Of a stretch of 64,000 nt of DNA, positions 27,129 to 35,370 are shown piece after piece. The stretch is from an uncultured Bacteroidota bacterium (lineage in GTDB: Bacteria > Bacteroidota > Bacteroidia > Bacteroidales > VadinHA17): assembly GCA_903824785.1 (NCBI GenBank), contig CAIJYD010000069.1:1-64000 (forward strand), written 5' to 3'. The position numbers and the translations under genes were made by a program. The notes beneath the pieces were generated by a model that was not told the origin of the DNA, ran no database searches, and saw nothing but the letters and a program-made list of their open reading frames with translations. Position 1 is the first letter of the stretch; each line of letters begins with the position of its first letter.

Positions 27129-27671
27129 ATGAAGATCTATACCCTGACAGGTGATGATGGAACTACCTCCTTATCGGGAGGGCGAAGGGTCAAAAAACAT
27201 TCCATTCGTGTGGAAGCCTATGGATCTGTTGATGAACTTATTGCCTGGATTGGTTTATTAAGGGATCATAAAGAAAACCATCAACGAAGAGAATTGCTTA
27301 TCTATATCCAGAATCAGCTTATGATTTGTGCTGCTGCACTGGCTTACGACCGTGAAAACAGCAACAGCAGAAAGTATTTACCCGCTGCTGACTGTATCTC
27401 AATAATTGAAGAAGAAATAGATAAAATGGAGGAGTCATTACCTCCATTGACAAACTTTATTTTGTCCGGAGGAAATACCCTTGTATCATATTGTCATATA
27501 GCCCGATGTGTATGCCGCAGGGCCGAACGGGCAGTATTACGACTTAATGAAGCAGAAGAAACACCTGAATTAGTTAATAAATTCCTTAACCGATTGTCTG
27601 ATTTTCTATTCGTCTTATCAAGAAAAGTAGGTTTAGAGCTTGATATTGAGGAAATTAAGTGGTCTGTTTGA
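27129..27671 (+). CDS. Cob(I)yrinic acid a,c-diamide/cobalamin adenosyltransferase (PduO type)
   Basis: This enzyme transfers adenosyl from ATP to cob(I)alamin to make coenzyme B12. The PduO-type fold is supported by the N-terminal TGDDGTTSLSGGRRVKK ATP-binding segment, YGSVDELIAWIG, FILSGG, the CVCRRAER helix with conserved Arg residues, and LNRLSDFLFVLSR near the end. It is 180 residues, a normal length. It begins 41 bases after the ABC gene. No cobalamin riboswitch fits in that space. A B12-dependent enzyme such as methylmalonyl-CoA mutase is expected elsewhere in the genome. Confidence 0.94.
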   Translation: MKIYTLTGDDGTTSLSGGRRVKKHSIRVEAYGSVDELIAWIGLLRDHKENHQRRELLIYIQNQLMICAAALAYDRENSNSRKYLPAADCISIIEEEIDKMEESLPPLTNFILSGGNTLVSYCHIARCVCRRAERAVLRLNEAEETPELVNKFLNRLSDFLFVLSRKVGLELDIEEIKWSV

Positions 27672-27696
27672 AATGTTAAAATACTTTAAAATGATA

Positions 27697-27728
27697 TTGT
27701 TTTATAAATAAAATAATATATATATTTG
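27697..27728 (+). promoter_or_regulatory. Bacteroidetes-type promoter for the DUF2795 gene
   Basis: A -33 TTG (27697-27699) is followed after 21 bases by TATATTTG (27721-27728), an exact match to TAnnTTTG. Transcription would begin near 27736, giving a leader of about 30 bases before the ATG at 27765. This is among the best promoter matches in the window. Confidence 0.6.
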
Positions 27729-27764
27729 CAGACTTTGTATAAAGGTTAACTTAATCAGGAAAAT

Positions 27765-27986
27765 ATGTATTGGACTCTTGAACTGGCATCAAAACTTGAG
27801 GATGCTCCATGGCCTGCAACTAAGGATGAGCTGATTGATTTTGCAATCAGGTCAGGTGCACCGATGGAAGTTATTGAGAATCTGCAGGAAATTGAGGATG
27901 AGGGTGATATATATGAGAGTATCGAAGATATCTGGCCTGATTATCCAAGTAAAGATGACTTCTTTTTTAATGAGGATGAATATTAA
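27765..27986 (+). CDS. Small acidic DUF2795 protein
   Basis: This 73-residue acidic protein is of a type widely conserved in Bacteroidetes. The segment DAPWPATKDELIDFAIRSG is the recognisable core, followed by an acidic tail ending FFFNEDEY. No signal peptide or membrane helix is present, so it is cytoplasmic. It has its own promoter and a strong terminator, so it is expressed as a single short transcript. Function is unknown. Confidence 0.88.
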   Translation: MYWTLELASKLEDAPWPATKDELIDFAIRSGAPMEVIENLQEIEDEGDIYESIEDIWPDYPSKDDFFFNEDEY

Positions 27987-28023
27987 AAAAGAGGCTGACT
28001 CTCATGAGATCAGCCTCTTTTTT
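27985..28023. terminator. Strong bidirectional terminator overlapping both stops
   Basis: A perfect 14-bp stem (27985-27998 with 28010-28023) has the core AAAAAAGAGGCTGA and its complement, an 11-base loop, an A-run on the left and a T-run on the right. It lies between the convergent DUF2795 and OstA-like genes. The left arm touches the end of the DUF2795 stop region and the right arm includes the stop codon of the OstA-like gene. Confidence 0.92.
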
Positions 28024-29614
28024 AATTTTTAAAGATATCAGACATCTGTTTTGGTCTCAGACTGTCGAACCAGTTAAACCCTGGCAGTCGTAACTCTTTG
28101 GGAACTAAAGGTTCCGGCGGATCAGTAAAACCTTCAGGACTTTGATTCTGAAATATCTCAGAGACCTTTCCCTTATCCAGATTCACAACAATATTGGCAC
28201 TTTTGGTCTGATCTATTCCTGCTATATCTTCCCCGTCAAGAAGATAATAAATTGTCTCTCCATTACCCTTTATATCGATTTTATAGATCTCATTATTCTT
28301 AAAAAAACCTGTAAGGTTTTTGCCTTTGATCTGATTAAATCTTATTGTATCTATCTTGCTTGTTATGAATGCAGAATTATATAATTCGAGTCTCTCTGTC
28401 TGGCGGTTTTTCGTAAATACTGCCATTGAGTCGGATGTCAGCTGATTTTCATCAGACCAAATAACCGGCGATTTGTAAAGTCTTATTACCGAATCCTGAA
28501 ATGAATAGGAGAGTGAGTCGCATTTGGCCTGCATGTTATTGCTGAAAACACGACATCCATAATATATTCTCATCAATCTGTAAGCAATAGATGATGTGTC
28601 AGTTACTGTAATCGCGCTGATTGTATCGCCATGTACAAAAGTGGAATCTCCTTTTGAAACCTGAATAAACATTGCCATATCAGTTACCATGAACTTTTCC
28701 GGTTGTTTAAAATACCAGGCGTAATTTCCCTTTACAATAAGGTTATTTGTAGTGTCTTCAATAACTACATTTCGAAATGACTCGCCAAAGCCTGTTTTGT
28801 CATCAAAAAACAGAGAATCACCGTGGATGATCTGTTTTTTGTTATCAATCATAGCTTTTTTCCAGATAGATGTAATATCGTTTTTAGTATCGTACCACCC
28901 TTTTTCACAATAAAGATATATACTGTCGCCTTTAAGTTCCGAGGGACCAGTAAAAAATGCAGTTTCAGTATCTGTATTGTAATCCATTGTATCCGCAGTC
29001 ATTACGTATTCAGGATTTACAATTTTGACTGAGTCCTTGAAATGGAAAAGACTCTCGGAAACATAATATACACCAATTACGCTTGTCAGAGTATTGTCGG
29101 CATTTATTATCCGTCCTTTATTATTATATCTGGCAATTTTATTTTTTACATCATAATCTATTTTATCGGTAAATAGGTGAGTCTCCTTGTCAATGAGTTC
29201 TACATTTCCGGTAACAAGGGCTATTTCGCTTTTTCCGTCGTAAAAGAGGTAATCTCCATATAGATCGAGCGTATCGCCTTGTTCAATATGTATTTTACTG
29301 AAGGCATTTACCACGTTTTTGTTCTTGTAATAATAGGCACTATCGCAATACATTGTAACCTCTTTATGCTTTAAGATAACATTGCCCAACAGGCGCTGAA
29401 GATCCTTATCAGTATTTTCGTTTACCTCCCAGCTTTCAGCATTGAGGATTTCGATTTTTGTGACGCCTTTTTCGGAAGGTGTCTTATCCTGAGATTGAAT
29501 ATTTGAAGGAATAACCAACAAGATCAAAACATATAAGAGATGCCTGAGTTCAGTTAAATTCAGAAGATGCCCAAAAAGTTTTATTTCAGCCATACTTTTT
29601 TCAAAAAGTTGCAT
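28022..29614 (-). CDS. OstA/LptA-like outer-membrane biogenesis protein
   Basis: This is a Bacteroidetes OstA-like protein, related to LptA, which forms the periplasmic bridge that carries lipopolysaccharide to the outer membrane. After a hydrophobic N-terminus (HLLYVLILLVIP) come repeated beta-strand units such as ALVTGNVELIDKETHLFTDKI typical of the OstA fold. The start is either the ATG at 29614, overlapping the upstream SurA-like gene by 34 bases, or the ATG at 29593 (overlap 13), which has a more purine-rich sequence before it. It is last in an operon with three PPIase-like genes and guaB. Confidence 0.85.
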   Translation of the reverse strand: MQLFEKSMAEIKLFGHLLNLTELRHLLYVLILLVIPSNIQSQDKTPSEKGVTKIEILNAESWEVNENTDKDLQRLLGNVILKHKEVTMYCDSAYYYKNKNVVNAFSKIHIEQGDTLDLYGDYLFYDGKSEIALVTGNVELIDKETHLFTDKIDYDVKNKIARYNNKGRIINADNTLTSVIGVYYVSESLFHFKDSVKIVNPEYVMTADTMDYNTDTETAFFTGPSELKGDSIYLYCEKGWYDTKNDITSIWKKAMIDNKKQIIHGDSLFFDDKTGFGESFRNVVIEDTTNNLIVKGNYAWYFKQPEKFMVTDMAMFIQVSKGDSTFVHGDTISAITVTDTSSIAYRLMRIYYGCRVFSNNMQAKCDSLSYSFQDSVIRLYKSPVIWSDENQLTSDSMAVFTKNRQTERLELYNSAFITSKIDTIRFNQIKGKNLTGFFKNNEIYKIDIKGNGETIYYLLDGEDIAGIDQTKSANIVVNLDKGKVSEIFQNQSPEGFTDPPEPLVPKELRLPGFNWFDSLRPKQMSDIFKN

Positions 29615-30942
29615 GATTTGTATTCATCACTTATTTTAAGATATGTGATTTCAATTTTATCTTTAATCCATTTATCATAAATCTTTGTACGTGATTCACC
29701 CAAAGCTGCATTATACATAATCTGATAGTCATCTTTCAGATTTGCTGAGTGTGCCGGTAATTCATTATCAAGTCTGACAATCCTGAATACCACATTATTA
29801 ATCTCATCAGTTGTTCTGAAAGGGTCGGAGATCTCACCAACTTTCATATCTCTGATTTTGACATACATCTCTGTATTTAATTCTTCGAGCGTAAACCAGG
29901 TGATTCTCTCTGACGGATTTGCACTTACGAGTTTTCCGCCATTAATTCTGCTGTCTTTATGTGTCGAAAACCTTAAAGCTGCATCTTTGAATTTCAGACT
30001 GTCAATTCTTATTAGTCTGGCCAGACTATCAAGTTTTGCAATAGCTTTTTCTGACTGTTCCGGTTTGACCTGTGGCCTGATAAGAATGTGCCGGGTATTT
30101 ACCATTTCACCTTTTCGGTCAATCAGCTGAATGATATGGAATCCAAATTTTGTTTCAACAATTTTAGAGACGGTATTTTTAGTCAGACTGAATGCTGCAT
30201 CTGCGTACTGTTTTTCAAGTTCACCTCTGGTAAGGAATCCGATTTCCCCGCCTCTTTTTGCCGATTCGGTATCTTCTGAGTACATAATTGAAAGCACATT
30301 AAAGCTTTTCCCTCCAAGAATCTGAGCTCTTATGTCAAGTAGTTTCTGACGCGCAACGGCCTTATTGTCTTCATTATCAGGTGGATCAATCTGGATTATA
30401 CTTATCTCATATTTTGCAGGAATTACAGGAAGGCTGTCTTTTTCAATTGATGAATAGAATTTTTTTAAGGCAGCAGGAGTTATGGATAAGTTTTCAGCAA
30501 TTTTGCCTTGTACCTCTCTGACTACCTCCTGTTCAAGCATAGTCTTTTTTATGTCCCTGCGGATTTCCACCATGCTCTTCTTGAAATATGCTACAAGGGC
30601 CTCTTCACTGCCTGATCGTCTGATAGCGTCATTCATTCTCATATTAAGTTCGCCTTCAACTGCATCATCAGTAACTGTGATACTATCAATTCTTGCCTGA
30701 TCAAGAAATAGTTTTGAAATAAGCATCTCCTCAAACACATTGCATCTGAGCTGATCCATACTGGTTTTATTACCGCCCCGTTTAAGATCGGTGATGGTAC
30801 TCTCAAGGTCTGAAAGATAGACAACTTCATTTCCTACAATTGCTGCAATTGATTCTACCAGAGTCTGAGCGTTTACAGTTAATACACCAGGGAGAAACAA
30901 ACTTATCAGGACCAGGCCGAATCTTAAATTTTTCATCATCAT
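29581..30942 (-). CDS. SurA-like periplasmic peptidylprolyl isomerase
   Basis: This periplasmic chaperone/PPIase of the SurA type helps fold outer-membrane proteins. It has a Sec signal (cut near VNAQ), an N-terminal chaperone domain starting IAAIVGNEVVYLSDLE, then two parvulin-like regions; the first is clear (YSEDTESAKRGGEIGFLTRGEL, KTKFGFHIIQL-type end). The 453-residue length fits SurA. It starts just 2 bases after the preceding lipoprotein gene, so the genes are cotranscribed. Confidence 0.9.
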   Translation of the reverse strand: MMMKNLRFGLVLISLFLPGVLTVNAQTLVESIAAIVGNEVVYLSDLESTITDLKRGGNKTSMDQLRCNVFEEMLISKLFLDQARIDSITVTDDAVEGELNMRMNDAIRRSGSEEALVAYFKKSMVEIRRDIKKTMLEQEVVREVQGKIAENLSITPAALKKFYSSIEKDSLPVIPAKYEISIIQIDPPDNEDNKAVARQKLLDIRAQILGGKSFNVLSIMYSEDTESAKRGGEIGFLTRGELEKQYADAAFSLTKNTVSKIVETKFGFHIIQLIDRKGEMVNTRHILIRPQVKPEQSEKAIAKLDSLARLIRIDSLKFKDAALRFSTHKDSRINGGKLVSANPSERITWFTLEELNTEMYVKIRDMKVGEISDPFRTTDEINNVVFRIVRLDNELPAHSANLKDDYQIMYNAALGESRTKIYDKWIKDKIEITYLKISDEYKSCNFLKKVWLK

Positions 30943-30944
30943 TA

Positions 30945-31793
30945 TCAGTATATCTTAAAACTATTTTCTTTAAGTGCTTCATTATATATTCCATTCTCGA
31001 GAGACTGGATAAATTGGAACCTTCTGGTATTCCAGATGATTCTTTTTATATCATTTCTTACATATTCGTAGGGGGCAGGAGCAGAGCGGAGCCTGAAATC
31101 TCTGATTGCTACCAGGCAGACAGATGCTGAATCTCTGGTTTCTAAAAAGGTATTATACTTCAGAAAATTTTCTTCATTTTCAATCTCCTGCTTTAATTCA
31201 ACTGAAAGTCTGTCCATTGGTACCCATTCTTCATTGAAATCATCAAATATATCTGCAACCTGATAACAGTAACTTTCAAGTTGCTGAAGATCTTTCTGCT
31301 GATTTGAGCGGGCGAGGGCTCTTATCTTGTAAAGGTCAGGTGTTGAAACAGGCAATTTAATAAACAGAGCTTTAACAATGTTCGAACCAAGAACAAAACT
31401 TTTACCATTAGAAGCATAATATTTTTCAAGTTCTGCTTCAGTGAGGATAGTATCCATCTTTTCCAGCATTATCTGCCTCTGATACTGATAAATAACTAAG
31501 TTGGTTCTAGTCTCTTCCAGTTGCCCGGCTATTTCATTTTTTAAATCAGCTGATATATTTGCTTCAGCTTTCTGCAGCAGAAGCTTTCTTTTCGCCCATT
31601 TGTTTATATAATTCTGAATTATGGCAATACTGTCAGCATCATTTACACCATGCTGAATAAGCTGGGGCATTTCATCATAATAGAGGATGACTTTTCCCAC
31701 TTCTGCAACCGGAATTCTTTTGATTGTGTTGTTTTTCTTGCTGCAAGCGGCAAAAAAAACGATAGCTGATAGTAAAATTATGATTTTATTCAT
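30945..31793 (-). CDS. Lipoprotein related to PpiC/SurA chaperones, degenerate parvulin
   Basis: The protein begins with a lipobox (FFAAC, Cys at about 17), so it is a lipoprotein. The N-terminal half resembles the SurA chaperone helices, including the region AELEKYYASNGKSF, but I see no intact parvulin domain in its 282 residues. It sits between two PPIase genes in the same operon, overlapping the upstream one by 8 bases. It is probably an inactive chaperone partner; that role is inference. Confidence 0.75.
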   Translation of the reverse strand: MNKIIILLSAIVFFAACSKKNNTIKRIPVAEVGKVILYYDEMPQLIQHGVNDADSIAIIQNYINKWAKRKLLLQKAEANISADLKNEIAGQLEETRTNLVIYQYQRQIMLEKMDTILTEAELEKYYASNGKSFVLGSNIVKALFIKLPVSTPDLYKIRALARSNQQKDLQQLESYCYQVADIFDDFNEEWVPMDRLSVELKQEIENEENFLKYNTFLETRDSASVCLVAIRDFRLRSAPAPYEYVRNDIKRIIWNTRRFQFIQSLENGIYNEALKENSFKIY

Positions 31794-33753
31794 TTTTCAA
31801 CTTATTCTCTGCTTCTTCAAAAACTGAATTGTTTACTTTAACGCTAAATTTTTCCTTTAATTGTTTTATCCATTCACTCTCGAGCTGTTCCTGATAACCT
31901 GTAAACATTTCTCCTTTCACTTCCTCAAATTTCAGAGGTGCAGGTTCGAGGACTTTGTTAACCAGAACCATCGACGGAAAGCCCTGTATGTTAATTGATT
32001 GAATACCTGTATTCCATTGCATTCCATCAATATCGCGATCGTCTCCTTTAAACCATTTACCCTCTTTAATAATCAGCAAAGTATCTGTTCCTTCATTAAA
32101 TTTCTGAAGAAGCTGTTTGTCGGTATCCGGTTTCTTTGAAAATTTCTTATATGCTTCTGACAATAATTTTTCACCATTGGCTGATCTGAGGGTATAAATT
32201 TTTGCCTCAATTGAGCGGGGCGTAAGGTAGGTATTTTTATGATCTTCGTAATAACTTCTCAGTCCAATAGAATCTTCTGTTATCCTGTTCCATACCTTTT
32301 CACCTGATATCTCAAAAAGAAGCATCCCATCGTGAAATTCATTCATCAGATAGCGGAATTCCGGATATTTCGTTTCAAGCCGGGAGTTTTCATAGCTTAT
32401 TATTTGATCGGAGAGAATCGATTCTATGGAGAGACTGATAAATAGCGACGAATCATCAGTAACAATGCCCGAAGCACGCTTCTCAATATAATCTGCAAAC
32501 TGATTGGTTGAGGTATGCTGGTCTGCAAATGAATAAATATTTCCTGATGGCAATGCAGTGGGGTCATATTTCTTAAGCCCGTGAATTATTAGTGAATCGG
32601 TATTTGCTATAAACCAGTTATATACATTTTGGCTGAGCCTGAATTTATACTCTTTTTTCAGTTTTTCAACAAATGACTTGCGGCTGACAGAATTGAGATA
32701 TGACTGGTTGATCTTGCTTTCCAGAAATGATTTTGATTCTTCAAAAGTACCGGGCGGTTTTCTGTCGAGTAGCTTTATTATGTGCCAACCATAAATAGTA
32801 CGGACAGGTTTGGAATAATTACCTGTATCTGCAATAGAAAATGCAGCTTCTGAAAAATCGCTTATAATCTCTCCTGCTCCGAACCAGTCAAGTTCACCTC
32901 CCTTTACAGCGGATTCCTTATGGTCGGAATATTCTTTTGCAAGCTCTCCGAATGGGGTCTTCTCCTGTAACTTTTTATAAATATCAAATATTTCCTGTTC
33001 TGCTTTTGATTCATCTAATTCACTCATCCCGGGAGGGGCAGCTTTCATAATGTGAGCCACCTTAATTTTGCCTTTTGAGGGGCGCTTATCGGCTACTTTA
33101 ATAATATGGTAGCCGTAGGGTGTTCTTACAGGTTTTGAAACCGCACCGGTCTTAAGATTATAAGCTGCATCCTCAAATGATTTTACCATCTGGAATACAG
33201 TAAAATAGCCTAAATTTCCTCCATTAACCTTAACAGACTGATCGTCGGAAGTACTCCTTGCAACCTGTTCAAATGATTCACCATTAACTATTCGTTCTCT
33301 GATGTCAGAAGATTTTTGCCATGCTTTAAGTGTATCTTCAGGTGTATTATCCTGAGGCATGGTAATTAATATATGCCATCCGTTTATTTCGGAAAGAGAT
33401 CTCTGCCAGGCCTTTTTTAGTAATTTATCTTTTGTTTCTGTGTCGGTTAAATAGGCTTGGGCGAGCTGGCTTCTGTATCCGTTCAGTTCAGTTCTGAAAG
33501 TTGTAGTAGTATCATATCCTTTATCAAGTGCATCAGCTACTTTTAGTTTAAAAAGAATATATTGCTGCAGGTAGTCATTGATATTAACCGGTTTTCCCGG
33601 CTCCATATTTTTTTTATACATCCTGATAAACTCTCCCGACTCAATTTTGCTGTCGCCAACAGTCATTATTATCTTATTATCCGTTGTCTGAGGCTGACAA
33701 ATTACCTGCAAACGGAATACAATAAGGATTAATAAAACTGATTTTATCTTCAT
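31786..33753 (-). CDS. Periplasmic peptidylprolyl isomerase with two parvulin domains
   Basis: This exported PPIase has two clear rotamase domains: the first around SLSEINGWHILITM through RTPYGYHIIKV, the second around GKIKVAHIMKAAPPG through RTIYGWHIIKL. A long C-terminal region of unknown fold follows. I use the ATG at 33753, which starts a signal peptide (MKIKSVLLILIVFRLQVIC), in place of a TTG nine codons upstream that overlaps guaB. It begins 19 bases after guaB, in an arrangement often seen in Bacteroidales. Confidence 0.88.
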   Translation of the reverse strand: MKIKSVLLILIVFRLQVICQPQTTDNKIIMTVGDSKIESGEFIRMYKKNMEPGKPVNINDYLQQYILFKLKVADALDKGYDTTTTFRTELNGYRSQLAQAYLTDTETKDKLLKKAWQRSLSEINGWHILITMPQDNTPEDTLKAWQKSSDIRERIVNGESFEQVARSTSDDQSVKVNGGNLGYFTVFQMVKSFEDAAYNLKTGAVSKPVRTPYGYHIIKVADKRPSKGKIKVAHIMKAAPPGMSELDESKAEQEIFDIYKKLQEKTPFGELAKEYSDHKESAVKGGELDWFGAGEIISDFSEAAFSIADTGNYSKPVRTIYGWHIIKLLDRKPPGTFEESKSFLESKINQSYLNSVSRKSFVEKLKKEYKFRLSQNVYNWFIANTDSLIIHGLKKYDPTALPSGNIYSFADQHTSTNQFADYIEKRASGIVTDDSSLFISLSIESILSDQIISYENSRLETKYPEFRYLMNEFHDGMLLFEISGEKVWNRITEDSIGLRSYYEDHKNTYLTPRSIEAKIYTLRSANGEKLLSEAYKKFSKKPDTDKQLLQKFNEGTDTLLIIKEGKWFKGDDRDIDGMQWNTGIQSINIQGFPSMVLVNKVLEPAPLKFEEVKGEMFTGYQEQLESEWIKQLKEKFSVKVNNSVFEEAENKLKNE

Positions 33754-33772
33754 CAGGAATATCTGATACCTT

Positions 33773-35254
33773 TTATTCAAATGATTTTCTGCTGTAGTTT
33801 GGGGCCTCGCGGGTTATCGACACATCGTGAGGGTGACTTTCAATAATTCCGGAGTTGGTAATGCGTACAAATTTACCGTCACGTTTCAGCGTAGCAATAT
33901 CTTTTGCTCCGAGATAACCCATTCCGGCTCTTAATCCGCCTGTCATCTGGTAGATAACTTCGGCAAGATTTCCTTTAAAAGGCACCCTTGCAGCAATACC
34001 TTCAGGAACAAGTTTTTTGATATCATCCTCAATATCCTGAAAATAGCGATCCTTTGAACCCTGCTGCATGGCTTCAATAGAGCCCATACCTCTGTAGGCC
34101 TTAAACTTACGTCCGTTATAGATGATCGTTTCACCCGGCGATTCTTCAACTCCGGCAAAGAGTGAACCTGCCATAATCGAATCAGCTCCAGCTGCAATTG
34201 CTTTGATTATATCGCCTGAATACCTGATACCGCCATCGGCTATCACAGGAACTCCTGAACCTTCAATAGCTTTTGCAACATTGTATATTGCCGAGAGCTG
34301 TGGAATACCCACGCCTGCAATAACTCTTGTAGTGCAGATTGAGCCCGGTCCGATACCGACTTTTACAGCATCGGCACCTTCTTTCACAAGCATTTTAGCT
34401 GCCTCTGCAGTACCAATATTTCCTGCAACAACATCTATTCCCGGGTAATTTCTTTTTATGTCCCTTAATATGTTAATAACGCTTTTTGTATGTGCATGAG
34501 CAGTATCTATAGATATAACATCGACGCTTGCATTGATAAGTGCTTCAACACGATCCAGAGTATCTGCCGCAATGCCAACAGCACCGGCTACTCGGAGTCT
34601 TCCTTTATCATCCTTGCATGAATTAGGCCTGTCTTTGGTTTTTGTTATGTCTTTGTAGGTTATAAGGCCACATAGTTTGCCCGATTCATCAATCATTGGC
34701 AGTTTTTCAATCTTGTGTTTCTGAAGGATCCTTGCTGCTGCCTCGAGGTTCGTCTGGTGAGTTGTTGTTATCAGACTGGTTGTCATAACCTCGGTTATCT
34801 TTCGTGCGCGATTGTTTTCGAATCGCAGGTCCCTGTTGGTGACAATTCCTTTCAGAATTCCATCTTTATCAATAACCGGGATGCCTCCGATCTTGTACTC
34901 ACTCATCAGATTCATAGCATCAGCAACGGTAGCATCGAGGTTGATGGTGATAGGATCAAATATCATAACATTCTCTGCCCTTTTCACTCGTTTTATCTGA
35001 GCTGCCTGTTTCTCGATCGACATGTTTTTATGGATAACGCCGATCCCTCCTTCACGCGCGATGGCAATTGCGAGGTCATCTTCAGTTACCGTGTCCATAG
35101 CTGCCGAAACAACAGGGGTATTTAAACGGATGTTTCTTGTGAACATTGAGCTGAGATCGACTTCTCTTGGAAGTACCTCGGAATATGAAGGAACAAGAAG
35201 AACATCATCAAAAGTTAATCCTTCAAACAGTATCTTATCGGTTAAAAATGACAT
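33773..35254 (-). CDS. guaB: Inosine-5'-monophosphate dehydrogenase
   Basis: GuaB oxidises IMP to XMP with NAD, the committed step of guanine nucleotide synthesis. The catalytic Cys is C307 in GPGSICTTR; two CBS domains lie at about 95-215; the mobile flap and C-terminal phosphate-binding regions are present. I use the ATG at 35254 (MSFLTDKILFEGLTFDD), which matches the family's N-terminus, not the extended start at 35320. It heads the operon that continues with periplasmic chaperones and is divergent from recQ. Confidence 0.97.
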   Translation of the reverse strand: MSFLTDKILFEGLTFDDVLLVPSYSEVLPREVDLSSMFTRNIRLNTPVVSAAMDTVTEDDLAIAIAREGGIGVIHKNMSIEKQAAQIKRVKRAENVMIFDPITINLDATVADAMNLMSEYKIGGIPVIDKDGILKGIVTNRDLRFENNRARKITEVMTTSLITTTHQTNLEAAARILQKHKIEKLPMIDESGKLCGLITYKDITKTKDRPNSCKDDKGRLRVAGAVGIAADTLDRVEALINASVDVISIDTAHAHTKSVINILRDIKRNYPGIDVVAGNIGTAEAAKMLVKEGADAVKVGIGPGSICTTRVIAGVGIPQLSAIYNVAKAIEGSGVPVIADGGIRYSGDIIKAIAAGADSIMAGSLFAGVEESPGETIIYNGRKFKAYRGMGSIEAMQQGSKDRYFQDIEDDIKKLVPEGIAARVPFKGNLAEVIYQMTGGLRAGMGYLGAKDIATLKRDGKFVRITNSGIIESHPHDVSITREAPNYSRKSFE

Positions 35255-35357
35255 CAGATGAGCTTTTAAGTTTTTGCTGGCGCAAATTACGAAAAAATCA
35301 GCACTCTTAAAACAACTCATTAATTAAAACCTTCATAAAAAATTGAATTACAGTTAT

Positions 35358-35365
35358 TACATTTG
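35358..35365 (+). promoter_or_regulatory. Possible -7 element directly before recQ
   Basis: TACATTTG matches TAnnTTTG. The GTG start of recQ is only 5 bases further on (35371), so if this element is used the message would begin at or very near the start codon. The -33 region is not a clear TTTG. Confidence 0.35.
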
Positions 35366-35370
35366 TATAA

